The position numbers and the translations under genes were made by a program. Shown here in pieces: positions 53,256-62,312 of a stretch of 64,000 nucleotides of DNA. Origin of the DNA: Nocardia jinanensis (lineage in GTDB: Bacteria; Actinomycetota; Actinomycetes; Mycobacteriales; Mycobacteriaceae); the NCBI RefSeq assembly GCF_014645735.1, contig NZ_BMMH01000002.1, positions 248,001 through 312,000 on the forward strand, read 5' to 3'. Position 1 is the stretch's first letter; every line of letters starts with the position of its first letter. The notes below the pieces were generated by a model. The model did no database searches. It had not been told where the DNA came from and was given only the letters and a program-made list of their open reading frames with translations.

Positions 53256-53653
53256 GGCTTTCTTCCTCGATTCTCGTCCGTTACGTGGCCGGCGAACCGA
53301 GTTGCGCGGTCGCGACCGGCCCGGCCGGTCTCCGGCTCGTGGCCGGATACTGAGCGGACCTCGACCGACGACGTTGCCGCTCGGCGTGCTCGTCGCTCCC
53401 GGCGCTACGGATCGGTCGGGCGCGGCGCGCTGCACCTACCTGGTAGCGGGTCCGGCTTCCGCGCGGGGAATCCGGCAGCTACATACCGGCAAATACCCGG
53501 AGCGGGGTGGGTCAAACAGGCGCGCCGGAGGGTATCGCGAAAATACGCAGCTGAGGGTCCCGCGTCCCGACCGCCGCCCCCGTTCGAAGCCTTGGAAACT
53601 CGCGCGGACCCCGATGTCAGCAATACAACCGGACCGCTGCCCCGCGAATCGGC
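53256..53653. other. 398-nt gap without a gene
   Basis: It separates the PRC-barrel gene from lysA on the same strand. Open frames here are Arg/Pro-rich and do not look coding. I see no strong hairpin and no RNA gene. Confidence 0.5.
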
Positions 53654-54997
53654 TCACCGACCGATATCGCGGGCCAATAAGTCGGCTGTCGTCTCCCGGC
53701 GGACCAGTTCACGCGCGCATCCGTCCCGGACGGCGACGACCGGGGGCCGGCCGACACAGTTGTAGGAGGCCGAGAGACTGTGGTGGTAGGCGCCCGTACA
53801 CGGCACCGCCAGCACGTCACCGGGATGGAGGTCCGCCGGTAACCGCACGTCACGGGCCAGCACGTCACCCGATTCGCAGTACCGCCCCGCCACGGTCGCG
53901 GTCATCCATGGCCCGTGCGGGCGGCGGTTGGCCACCACCGGCTCGTATTGCGCGCCGTACAGCGCCACCCGCAGGTTGTCGTTCATCCCGCCGTCGACGG
54001 TGACGTAGGTGGTGCCGCCCGCGATCTGTTTGATCGACATGACCCGATACACCGTGACTCCGGCCCGCGCGACAACGGCCCGTCCGGGCTCCATCGCGAT
54101 CGCCGGACGGGGGAACCGGTGCCGGGCGCAGGCAGCGTCGAGCGCGTCCTCGACGATATCGGCGAGTTCGGTCAGGTTCAGTTCGGCGTCCCCGGGACGA
54201 TAGGCGACCGCGTGACCGCCACCCAGGTCCAACTCGGTGAGCAGGTGATGATGTTCGCGCCGGATCCAGGCCATCTCCCCGACCAGCCGCCGGATCGCCT
54301 CCCCGTAGTGATCCGGGTCGTGGATCTGGGAACCGAGGTGGCAGTGCAATCCCACCAGTTCGAGATCGGGCCGGGCCAGCACCCTGCGTACCGCTTCGGC
54401 CGCAGTCTCGCTGCCGATCGGAAAGCCGAATTTCTGATCCAGGACGCCGGTACGCACCGCGGGATGCCCGTGCACATCGATACCGGGTGAAAGGCGCAGC
54501 AGTACCGGTTGCGGTCGCGACGGCGACGCGGCGAGCAGCGCGATATCGGTGAGCGAGTCCAGCACGATCCGGCCGGCCCCGGCGCGGACGGCGGCCGTCA
54601 GTTCATCGCAGGATCTTCCGGCTCCGTGCATGATCAGCCGCTTCGGGTCCACTCCGGCGGACAACGCCACCTCGAGCTCGCCGCCGGAGCAGACATCGAT
54701 CGACAGGCCCTCGGCGATCACCCAGTCCGCGACGGCCCGGATCATCAGTGCTTTACCAGCGTAGTAGACGCGGGCTTGCGGGAAGGTCTTGCGGTAGGCC
54801 CGGCAGCGGGCCCGGATCTCGGCTTCGTCCAGCACGTAGGTGGGTGTCCCGAAACGGTCGGCGATATCGGTGAGCGCCACCCCGCCGAGGGTGATCCGTC
54901 CCGCACCGTCGTACTCGGTGCCGCGCGGCCAGATCGCCGGGCTCAGCCTGGGCAGCATCGCCGGTTGCAGCGACGGGATCATATCGAGCAGTGTCAC
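53654..54997 (-). CDS. lysA: Diaminopimelate decarboxylase
   Basis: GTG at 54997 follows GGAG at 6 nt and gives a 447-residue PLP enzyme. The PLP lysine is in VYYAGKALMIRA (Lys82); LSIDVCSGGELEVALSAGVD, LHCHLGSQIHDPDHYGEAIR, LDLGGGHAVAY, AIAMEPGRAVVARAGV and the cross-dimer VPCTGAYHHSLSASYNCVGR motif complete it. It removes the C6 carboxylate of meso-diaminopimelate to give lysine. No other lysine gene is near, so it may be a second copy beside the usual argS-lysA-thrA cluster, with a special role. Confidence 0.87.
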   Translation of the reverse strand: MTLLDMIPSLQPAMLPRLSPAIWPRGTEYDGAGRITLGGVALTDIADRFGTPTYVLDEAEIRARCRAYRKTFPQARVYYAGKALMIRAVADWVIAEGLSIDVCSGGELEVALSAGVDPKRLIMHGAGRSCDELTAAVRAGAGRIVLDSLTDIALLAASPSRPQPVLLRLSPGIDVHGHPAVRTGVLDQKFGFPIGSETAAEAVRRVLARPDLELVGLHCHLGSQIHDPDHYGEAIRRLVGEMAWIRREHHHLLTELDLGGGHAVAYRPGDAELNLTELADIVEDALDAACARHRFPRPAIAMEPGRAVVARAGVTVYRVMSIKQIAGGTTYVTVDGGMNDNLRVALYGAQYEPVVANRRPHGPWMTATVAGRYCESGDVLARDVRLPADLHPGDVLAVPCTGAYHHSLSASYNCVGRPPVVAVRDGCARELVRRETTADLLARDIGR

Positions 54998-55172
54998 GAT
55001 GCGCTCCTGGTGTGCCCCCGCCGTTCGGTATGCGGGGCCGATATCAGGACTACTCGTCCGCGGGTCCACCGGAGCCTGTCTTGACGTCTCCTTGACCGCC
55101 CTCGCGCCGTTCCTGACCCGACATTGACCTCGCGCGTGCGACGGCCGCCGGCCGGCGCGGCATACTCGTCAG

Positions 55173-56840
55173 GTGAGCTCCCCCGCTACCAGCAAGCCCG
55201 CTATTCTGAGCGTCGACGACGATCCGGGCGTATCCCGGGCCGTGGTCCGCGATCTGCGCCGCCGTTACGGCGCCGACTACCGGATCCTGCGTGCCGAATC
55301 CGGGCCGCAGGCGCTCGAGGCGCTGCGCGAGCTGAAATTGCGCGGTCAGCCCGTCGCGGTGCTCATCGCCGATTTCCGGATGCCGGGTATGGACGGTATC
55401 GAGTTCCTCGAACAGGCGATGGATCTGGAGCCCTACGCCCGGCGGGTACTGCTCACCGCCTACGCCGACACCAATGCCGCCATCGATGCGATCAATGTCG
55501 TCGATCTGGATCACTACCTGCTCAAACCGTGGGATCCGCCGGAGGAGAAGCTCTACCCGGTGCTGGACACCCTGCTCGATGCCTGGCGCAGCAGCGAACA
55601 CCGGCCGGTACACGGGACCAAGGTCATCGGCAACCGGTGGTCGCCCCGGTCGTCGCAGGTCAGGGAATTCCTGGCCAGGAACCAGCTGCCCTACCGCTGG
55701 TTCCTGGCCGAAGAGCCCGAAGGCGCGCGTCTGCTCGAGGCCGCCGGAGCCGATCCGCGCCGCTGCCCGGTGGTGATCACCCAGGGCGGGCAGGCTCTGG
55801 TCCAGCCCAGTGACGGCGAGCTGGCCGAGAGCGTGGGCCTGAGTACCGAACCGTCCGGCGATTTCTACGATCTCATCGTGGTAGGCGGCGGTCCGGCGGG
55901 GCTGGGCGCCGCGGTCTACGGGGCCTCCGAGGGACTGCGGACCGTGCTGGTCGAACGCACGGCCACCGGCGGGCAAGCGGGCCAGAGCTCGCGGATCGAG
56001 AACTATCTGGGATTCCCGGACGGACTCTCCGGCGCCCAGCTCGCCGACCGCGCGCGCCGTCAGGCGGCCAAGTTCGGGGCGGAGGTGGTCACCACCCGCG
56101 AGGTCGTGGGGCTGGAGGTGAACGGTTCGGCCCGCACTGTGCGGTTCGCCGACGGCGGGGCGCTGTCGGGTCATACGGTCATCATCGCGACAGGCGTGGA
56201 CTACCGGCGCCATCCCGCCACCGGCGTCGACGAGTACACCGGACGCGGGGTCTACTACGGCTCGGCCATGACCGAGGCGGCCGAATGCGCCGGTCACGAC
56301 GTCTATATCGTCGGCGGTGCGAACTCGGCCGGGCAGGCGGCGATGTTCCTGTCCCGCAACGCGCGCATGGTCCACCTGGTGGTGCGTGGTGACGCGCTGG
56401 AGAAATCCATGTCGCACTACCTGATCCAGCAGATCGCCCAGGTCCCCAATATCCGGGTACACACCGAGACCGAGGTGGTCGCGGTGGACGGCGAGGACCA
56501 TCTGCACACACTGGTGCTGCGGAACAGCCGGACCGGGACCGAGGAGAAGGCGCCCACCGAACGGCTGTTCCTCTTCATCGGTGCCGCCCCGCAGACCGAC
56601 TGGCTCGACGGTGTGGTGAACCGCGATACCGCGGGGTATGTGCTGGCGGGTCCGGATCTGCTGATCGACGGTGACCGGCCCGCGGGCTGGGAACTGTCAC
56701 GGCCACCGCACCATCTGGAAACCAGTGTGCCGGGGGTCTTCGTGGCCGGAGACGTCCACGCCGAATCCGCCAAGCGGGTGGCCTCGGCCGTGGGGGAGGG
56801 CGCCATGGCCGTCATGCTCGTGCACCGCTACCTGGCATAG
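55173..56840 (+). CDS. Response-regulator receiver fused to a thioredoxin-reductase-like flavoprotein
   Basis: A GTG start at 55173 opens a 555-residue fusion. Residues 8-130 are a receiver domain: AILSVDDDPGVSRAVVRDLR, the phospho-acceptor in VLIADFRMPGMDG (Asp67), TAYAD and YLLKPW. Residues 140-230 form a thioredoxin-like spacer (SSQVREFLARNQLPYRWFLA). Residues 235-555 are a thioredoxin-reductase-like flavoprotein (LIVVGGGPAGLGAAVYGASE, GGQAGQSSRIENYLGFPDGL, VYIVGGANSAGQAAMFLSRN, VFVAGDVHAESAKRVASA). The redox CxxC of thioredoxin reductase is missing; the region reads YYGSAMTEAAEC. It is followed 12 nt later by a histidine kinase gene, its likely partner. Confidence 0.9.
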   Translation: MSSPATSKPAILSVDDDPGVSRAVVRDLRRRYGADYRILRAESGPQALEALRELKLRGQPVAVLIADFRMPGMDGIEFLEQAMDLEPYARRVLLTAYADTNAAIDAINVVDLDHYLLKPWDPPEEKLYPVLDTLLDAWRSSEHRPVHGTKVIGNRWSPRSSQVREFLARNQLPYRWFLAEEPEGARLLEAAGADPRRCPVVITQGGQALVQPSDGELAESVGLSTEPSGDFYDLIVVGGGPAGLGAAVYGASEGLRTVLVERTATGGQAGQSSRIENYLGFPDGLSGAQLADRARRQAAKFGAEVVTTREVVGLEVNGSARTVRFADGGALSGHTVIIATGVDYRRHPATGVDEYTGRGVYYGSAMTEAAECAGHDVYIVGGANSAGQAAMFLSRNARMVHLVVRGDALEKSMSHYLIQQIAQVPNIRVHTETEVVAVDGEDHLHTLVLRNSRTGTEEKAPTERLFLFIGAAPQTDWLDGVVNRDTAGYVLAGPDLLIDGDRPAGWELSRPPHHLETSVPGVFVAGDVHAESAKRVASAVGEGAMAVMLVHRYLA

Positions 56841-56852
56841 AGAGGCCGAACG

Positions 56853-58310
56853 ATGAGTATCTGTGATCCCGGCGAACTGCATTCGCTGTTCCTGTTCGAG
56901 AAACTCGACGACGAGCAGCTCGACTGGCTCTGCGCCGACGGGCGCATCGAGACCATCGAACCGGGTCCGGTGTACCACGAGGGCGATCCGGCGACCTGCT
57001 TCTACGTTCTGATCGACGGCGAGGTCCGGCTCACCAAACTGTCCGGCGGCCGGGAGATCGAGATGGTGCTCACCGATCATCGTGGTTCCTATGCCGGCGC
57101 GTGGACGGCATATCTGGGTGAACGGGCCGAAACCCATTACAGCTCTTCACTGTATGTGACTCGGCCGTCCCGGTTCTTCGTACTGGACGCGCAGATCTTC
57201 GCCCGGATGATGCACAGCTGGTTCCCGATGGCCGTCCACCTGCTCGAAGGCGCGTTCTTCGGCAACCGCAACACCAATGCGCGCATCGCGCAGCGGGAAC
57301 GGCTGCTCGCGCTCGGCTCGCTGTCGGCAGGCCTGACCCACGAACTGAACAACCCGGCCGCGGCCGCGGTCCGGGCGACCTCGGGGCTGCGCGACCGGAT
57401 CGCGGGGATGCGACACAAACTGGCCATGATGGCACAGGGCAAGTTCGACACCGCGGTACTGGAAACGCTGGTCCGGTTGCAGGAGGAAGCGGCGGCCCAA
57501 GTCGCCAAGGCACCGGAGCTGTCGCCGCTCGAGGCCGCCGACCGGGAGGATCTGCTCGGCGACTGGCTCGAGGACCGCGGGATCCGCGACGGCTGGGAAC
57601 TGGCGCCGAACTACGTACAGGCCGGTTTCGATACCGCGTGGCTCGAACGAGTGGCCGCCACGCTCGAGGGCTGCTCGCCCCAAGTTCTCGAGGGGGCGTT
57701 CCGCTGGTTGAACTACACCATCGAAACCGAACTGCTCATGAACGAGATCGCCGATTCCACCACTCGTATCTCGACTCTGGTGGACGCGGCCAAGCAGTAC
57801 TCCCAGATGGACAGGGCGCCGTTCCAGGTGGTCGACCTGCACGAACTCATCGACAGCACACTGGTGATGCTCAGCCGCAAGATCGGTGACTCGATCGAGG
57901 TGGTGAAGAACTACGACCGTACGCTGCCGCAGGTCCCCTGCTACGCCGCCGAACTCAATCAGGTGTGGACGAATCTGATCGACAACGCGGTGTACGCGAT
58001 GGAGGGCAGCGGCACGCTCACCCTGAGTACCCGGCTGGAGAACGACTGCGCCGTGGTGGTGATCGGCGATACCGGTCCCGGGATCCCGGCCGAGGTGCAG
58101 AGCCGTATCTTCGAACCGTTCTTCACCACCAAACCCGTCGGCGAGGGCACCGGACTGGGTCTGGACATCTCGTTCCGCATCGTCGTCGACAAGCACGGCG
58201 GGGATATCCGGGTCGACTCCCGGCCCGGCGATACTCGTTTCACGGTGTGGCTCCCGCTCACCCGCCCCGAGGACGAACCCGCCGAAGCCGGTGCGGTGGA
58301 AGCGACGTAG
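56853..58310 (+). CDS. Cyclic-nucleotide-domain sensor histidine kinase
   Basis: A 485-residue soluble kinase, 12 nt after the receiver/flavoprotein gene. Residues 8-120 are a cNMP-binding domain (FYVLIDGEVRLTKLSGGREI). The phospho-acceptor histidine is in GSLSAGLTHELNNPAAAAVR (His163). The ATP-binding domain has NQVWTNLIDNAVYAM, IGDTGPGIPAEVQSRIFEPF and GEGTGLGLDISFRIVVDKHG. No membrane segment is present. It should sense a cytoplasmic nucleotide or redox signal and phosphorylate the partner's receiver, so flavoprotein activity may be under phosphorelay control. This two-gene arrangement occurs in actinobacteria, but I know of no worked-out function. Confidence 0.9.
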   Translation: MSICDPGELHSLFLFEKLDDEQLDWLCADGRIETIEPGPVYHEGDPATCFYVLIDGEVRLTKLSGGREIEMVLTDHRGSYAGAWTAYLGERAETHYSSSLYVTRPSRFFVLDAQIFARMMHSWFPMAVHLLEGAFFGNRNTNARIAQRERLLALGSLSAGLTHELNNPAAAAVRATSGLRDRIAGMRHKLAMMAQGKFDTAVLETLVRLQEEAAAQVAKAPELSPLEAADREDLLGDWLEDRGIRDGWELAPNYVQAGFDTAWLERVAATLEGCSPQVLEGAFRWLNYTIETELLMNEIADSTTRISTLVDAAKQYSQMDRAPFQVVDLHELIDSTLVMLSRKIGDSIEVVKNYDRTLPQVPCYAAELNQVWTNLIDNAVYAMEGSGTLTLSTRLENDCAVVVIGDTGPGIPAEVQSRIFEPFFTTKPVGEGTGLGLDISFRIVVDKHGGDIRVDSRPGDTRFTVWLPLTRPEDEPAEAGAVEAT

Positions 58311-58406
58311 CCGCCGCGAAGAGCGCGGCCGCCCGGAGCCATGGCCGATGCGGGCGAGCGTGCGGCACCGGCTGCCGCGCCGCGGGCGGGTCGTTACGCT
58401 GACGCC

Positions 58407-61130
58407 ATGTTGGTGGGGCGCGAGGACGAGCGCACCGAAATGGACGGATTGCTCGCGGACGCGCGGAAGGGGCGCAGCCGCGCGCTGGTGCTCCGCGGTG
58501 AGGCCGGTATCGGAAAGTCGGCGCTGCTCGACCACGCGATCACCACCGCCGCCGATATGCGGGTTATCCGGGGCGTGGGTATCGAATCCGAGGCAGAGCT
58601 GGCGTTCGGGGGGTTGCACCTGCTCCTGCACCCGTTCGTGGACCGGCTGGCGGGGCTGCCGCCGCCCCAGGCCCGGGCACTGCGCGCGGCCCTCGGCCAT
58701 ACCGAGGACGCCGACGCCAACCGATTCCTGGTCGGTGCGGCGACTCTGACATTGCTGGCCGAACTCGCGGCCGAGGCGCCGACTCTGCTGGTGGTCGACG
58801 ATGCGCAATGGCTCGATCAGAGTTCGTCGGACGCCCTGCTGTTCGCCGCGCGGCGCTTCCACGCCGATCCGATAGCGGTACTGCTCGCGGTACGCGATTC
58901 ATCCGTTCCGTTCCACACGCCGGGGATCGACACCCTGCCCTTGTCCGGTCTCCCGCCCGCGGTGGCCGCGGAGCTGCTCGACCGTCGCGCCCCGGGCCTC
59001 ACCGTTCCCGGGCGGGACAGGGTGCTCGCGGAATCGGCGGGTAACCCACTCGCGCTGCTGGAGCTCGGTTCGGCGCGGCACGCCGCCGAACGCAGCGGCC
59101 GGACCGAACCCGGCCACGAGGTGGGCCCGCTGCCGGTGACCCGGCGGGTACAGGAGACCTTCCGGGCACAGATCGCGGGCCTGCCCGCCGATACCCGTAT
59201 GCTGCTGACCGTCGCGGCCGCCGATACCGGAGCCGGACTCGAGACGATCCTGCGCGTCGGATCCGAATTCGGGCTGGCCGCTGCCGATCTCGAACCGGCC
59301 GAACGGTTCGAGCTGATCGCGCTATCCACCGAGCGGCTGTCGTTCCGGCATCCGCTGATCCGCGCGGCCGCCTACCAGCGCGCACCCCACCACCTGCGCA
59401 CCGCCATCCATCTCGCGTTCGCCCGGGCCCTGACGGCGACCGTGGATGCCGACCGTCGCGCCTGGCATCTGGCGGCGGGCACCAGCGATCCGGACGAGCG
59501 AGTGGCCGCCGAACTCGAACGCACGGCCCACCGCGCCGCGCACCGCGGCGGTGCCATGGCCGTGGCCGCGGCCTACGACCGAGCCGGACGGCTCAGTACG
59601 AACCCCGAGCACAAGGCGCGACGATTCCTGGCCGCCGCCCGGGCCGCCTATGACGCCGGGAAACCGGACCGCGCGACCAGGCTCGCCGCCGAGGCCGCCG
59701 CGCTCACCGGCGACCGCGGCATCGCCGCCGACGCGATACATATCCGGGCTCAGGTGGAATACGAGCGTACTTCCCCGGCCACCGACTGCGAACTCGCGCT
59801 CGAGGCGGCGGCACTGGTCGCCGAAGAAGATCCCGGGCGCGCGGTCTCCATTCTCGCCGAGGCCGTGTGCGCCGGGCGCGACGCGGCCGACGCCGGACTA
59901 CTCGCCCGCTCGGCGGAACTGTCGCGGGCGCTGTGCCCACCGGCCGATTCCGGGCTGATCCCGCAGATCGACGCCCAGGCCGCCTGGGCCGATTTTCTCG
60001 GTGGCCGGCCCCGGCTCGCCGTCGCGGCGATGGCGCGGCAACTGCGCCGCGCACACGACGAAGAGACGGACTACCTCTACGAGATCGTCGCGGCGTTCAG
60101 CGGTCTGATGCTCGCCGAGGACGAAACGGTCCTCGTGCTCATGGACAGAGCGCTGGCCCGGGCCCGCGCCACCGGGTCACTGCAGTGGATTCCCTACACC
60201 GCCGAGGTGATCGCGGTCGCGCAACTGTTCCGCGGGCGGTTCCACCGCGCGCGGACCGCGCTGGCCGAGGGGCTGACGATCGGTACCGAACTCGGGATGA
60301 CCACCGAAGTCGCCGCGCTACAGGCGATCGAGGTGTGGTTGACGGCGGTCGCCGGCGACCTTGCCGACGCGCGCGACCTCGCGGAACGGGTGCTACCCGG
60401 GCTGTCCACCGGGCACCGGACCCATGCGGCGCTCACCACCTGGGGTCTGGCCAGCGGGGAGCTGGCCGCGGGACGATTCGATACCGCGCTCCCGCTGCTC
60501 GACGAGGTCTGCAGCGGCCCGGCCGCCCACGATTTCCTCGTCCGGGCCGTCCCCGACCATATCGAGGCGGCCGTCCGGTCGGGTCGGGAGCGGCTCGCCC
60601 ACGACCATCTGGAATCGCTCGGGAAATGGGCCGCGGCGGTGCCGAGTCCGCTGGCTCAGGCCCTGTACCAGCGCTGTTGTGCGATGCTGGCCGACACCGG
60701 CGACGCCGAGACCCACTATGTCGCCGCGATCCGGTGGCATCGGGAACACGACGGACCGTTCGACCTCGCCCGGACCCGCCTGCTGTTCGGAGAATGGCTG
60801 CGCCGCAAGCGGCGCCGCGCCGAGGCACGCACCCAACTGGTGGCCGCCGTGGAAACTTTCGATCAACTCGGCGCGCCGATCTGGGCGGAGCGCGTCAGCG
60901 CCGAGCTCGCGGCACTCGGCGAACAGGCCGTGACCCGGTATCGCGACCCACTGGCCGCACTGACGCCCCAGGAGACCCAGGTGGTGCGGTTGGCGGCGGC
61001 CGGCTACAGCAACAAGGAGATCGGGGCGCAGTTGTTCCTCAGTCCCCGCACCATCGGTCATCACCTGTACAAGGCCTACCCGAAACTCGGTGTCGCCCGC
61101 CGGACCGAGCTCGCACAGCTGGATCTCTAG
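58407..61130 (+). CDS. Large LuxR-type ATPase regulator (LAL family)
   Basis: From ATG 58407 (MLVGREDERTEM) the product is 907 residues, the size of LAL regulators. The N-terminal AAA-type ATPase has Walker A GEAGIGKS near residue 32 and Walker B PTLLVVDDAQWLD. The middle is TPR-like helical repeats. The C-terminal 60 residues are a LuxR helix-turn-helix (LAALTPQETQVVRLAAAGYS, NKEIGAQLFLSPRTIGHHLY). The final codons (QLDL and TAG) overlap the left end of the IS982 element, so the IS provides the stop codon and perhaps the last residue or two. LAL proteins activate secondary-metabolite or catabolic genes in response to a ligand. Confidence 0.88.
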   Translation: MLVGREDERTEMDGLLADARKGRSRALVLRGEAGIGKSALLDHAITTAADMRVIRGVGIESEAELAFGGLHLLLHPFVDRLAGLPPPQARALRAALGHTEDADANRFLVGAATLTLLAELAAEAPTLLVVDDAQWLDQSSSDALLFAARRFHADPIAVLLAVRDSSVPFHTPGIDTLPLSGLPPAVAAELLDRRAPGLTVPGRDRVLAESAGNPLALLELGSARHAAERSGRTEPGHEVGPLPVTRRVQETFRAQIAGLPADTRMLLTVAAADTGAGLETILRVGSEFGLAAADLEPAERFELIALSTERLSFRHPLIRAAAYQRAPHHLRTAIHLAFARALTATVDADRRAWHLAAGTSDPDERVAAELERTAHRAAHRGGAMAVAAAYDRAGRLSTNPEHKARRFLAAARAAYDAGKPDRATRLAAEAAALTGDRGIAADAIHIRAQVEYERTSPATDCELALEAAALVAEEDPGRAVSILAEAVCAGRDAADAGLLARSAELSRALCPPADSGLIPQIDAQAAWADFLGGRPRLAVAAMARQLRRAHDEETDYLYEIVAAFSGLMLAEDETVLVLMDRALARARATGSLQWIPYTAEVIAVAQLFRGRFHRARTALAEGLTIGTELGMTTEVAALQAIEVWLTAVAGDLADARDLAERVLPGLSTGHRTHAALTTWGLASGELAAGRFDTALPLLDEVCSGPAAHDFLVRAVPDHIEAAVRSGRERLAHDHLESLGKWAAAVPSPLAQALYQRCCAMLADTGDAETHYVAAIRWHREHDGPFDLARTRLLFGEWLRRKRRRAEARTQLVAAVETFDQLGAPIWAERVSAELAALGEQAVTRYRDPLAALTPQETQVVRLAAAGYSNKEIGAQLFLSPRTIGHHLYKAYPKLGVARRTELAQLDL

Positions 61131-61148
61131 ATGAGTGATTCCAAGGGG
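61124..61148 (+). repeat. IS982 left inverted end
   Basis: TCTCTAGATGAGTGATTCC plus AAGGGG, matching the right end at 24 of 25 positions in reverse complement. It includes the TAG stop of the upstream regulator gene. Confidence 0.8.
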
Positions 61149-61150
61149 TG

Positions 61151-61181
61151 AGCTGGTGCGCGGCTGAGCCGCGCACCAGCT
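61151..61181. terminator. Hairpin at the left end of the IS
   Basis: AGCTGGTGCGCGGC and GCCGCGCACCAGCT form a perfect 14-bp stem with a 3-nt loop just inside the left end. It should block transcription reading in from the regulator gene. Confidence 0.7.
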
Positions 61182-61274
61182 GGTGGGCCGATCACCGGTC
61201 TGTGGGGTTGGGATGTGCTGGCCGGGAATATGATTCGGCCGGGAAGTGGGGCGAGGGTGTCGTAGATCAAGGTT

Positions 61275-62043
61275 GTGAGCAATGAAATAGACACCCTCGC
61301 CACCGCACTCTATGTCACGACCGACGACCTGTTGGCTGCTCGCCCGGATCTCGGGCCGGCTCGGCCGCGGGTAGGGATCGCTCCACGACTGTCGGATGCC
61401 GAGCTGGTGACCCTGGCGGTGATGCAGGCTCTGCTCGGGTTCACTTCCGAGTCGAGGTGGTTGCGGTACGCGCACACCCATCTGGGGCATCTGTTCCGGT
61501 ACGTGCCGAAACAGCCCGGCTACAACAAGCGGCTCCGCAACGCGACGGGCATGATCGTGGCAGTGATCAGGGCGTTGGCGACCGACACAACGCTGTGGAC
61601 CGATAACGTGTGGCGGGCTGCCGGTCGGGTTCGCACTGACCGGCGCGAAAGCCGACGAACGTGAAACCTTGCTGGGGATCCTGCGGGCCGACCCGGCCCT
61701 GGTCGCCGACAGACCTGGTCAAACCATGATCGGAGACAAGAACTACTTCGGGGCAGGATTCGAAACCGAACTCGCCGACGCCGGGGTGAGGTTGCTGCGA
61801 CCGGCCCGTAAAGGTGAGGCCGAACGTGTGGGCAGTGGCCTGTTCAAGCCGTTGCGGCAAACGATCGAATCGATCAATCAGACCTTGAAAGCCCAGCTCG
61901 ACCTCGAACGGCACAGCGGTCGCACTGCCGCTGGGGTCACGGTGCGTGTTCTGCAACGCCTGCTCGCGCTGACGGCCGCGATCTGGCACAACGACAAGAC
62001 CGGTGCCCCGGTCCGCAGATCACTGACCGCCTACGACCACTGA
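61275..62043 (+). pseudogene. IS982-type transposase, internally deleted and frameshifted
   Basis: The first part (GTG 61275) reads SDAELVTLAVMQALLGFTSE, SRWLRYAHTHLGHLFRYVPK, QPGYNKRLRNATGM and ends TLWTDNVW, normal for the family. About 50-55 codons, including the first catalytic aspartate of the DDE set, are then lost, and near 61615 the reading continues in another frame with GLPVGFALTGAKADERETLL. The remainder has GQTMIGDKNYFGAGFETELA, the catalytic-type ESINQTLKAQLDLERHSGRT and the end TAAIWHNDKTGAPVRRSLTA. It cannot make an active transposase. Confidence 0.85.
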
Positions 62044-62074
62044 CCGGGTACACGGCAGCGCCGTGCACCCGGGT
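62043..62074. terminator. Hairpin at the right end of the IS
   Basis: ACCGGGTACACGGC and GCCGTGCACCCGGGT pair with one mismatch around a 3-nt loop, directly after the transposase stop. Confidence 0.65.
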
Positions 62075-62075
62075 C

Positions 62076-62100
62076 CCCCTTGGAATAACTCATCTAGAGA
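62076..62100 (-). repeat. IS982 right inverted end
   Basis: Reverse complement reads TCTCTAGATGAGTTATTCC plus AAGGGG, one mismatch from the left end. Confidence 0.8.
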
Positions 62101-62107
62101 GTGCCTC

Positions 62108-62300
62108 GGGTCGTAGCCACTCGTCGATGGCTGCGATCTGAACCGGTGGCCCGATAGCGGGCTGCGAGTTCGTCGTATCCCATGGCTACCGCACGGTGGC
62201 TTCGAGGCGGTGGATCCCGCACTCCACAACGTGACGTTGTCTGTGGATGTCCGGGTCGAAGGCGGGCGGGTGACCACCGGCTCGCCCCTCGGCCCGGCGG
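62108..62300 (-). pseudogene. Degenerate IS5-family transposase C-terminus
   Basis: Reading leftwards, one frame gives EGRAGGHPPAFDPDIHRQRH and VVECGIHRLEATVR then stop, the R-x-G-x-x-x-PPAFD-x-x-x-Y/H-x-x-R-x-x-VE-x-x-x-x-R-L block of IS5-group transposases with its final glutamate. After a shift, GYDELAARYRAT and, in a third frame, VQIAAIDEWLRP match the family's last helix. Frameshifts and stops show it is long dead. It lies between the IS982 right end and the IclR gene. Confidence 0.72.
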
Positions 62301-62312
62301 TGGCGTAGTTGG

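Larger units (their letters stand above)
61124..62100. mobile_element. Defective IS982-family insertion sequence
   Basis: A 977-bp element bounded by 25-bp inverted ends with one mismatch. It holds a transposase gene that has lost its middle and shifted frame, and a strong hairpin at each end. The outside flanks (GCTGGA on the left, GTGCCT on the right) show no clear direct repeat, so a deletion or rearrangement may have followed insertion. The left end lies in the last codons of the LAL regulator gene; the right end abuts an IS5 remnant. Confidence 0.8.

Noticed and set aside
61118..62106. Target-site duplication flanking the IS982 element
   Set aside because: The outside flanks do not match each other, so none is claimed.
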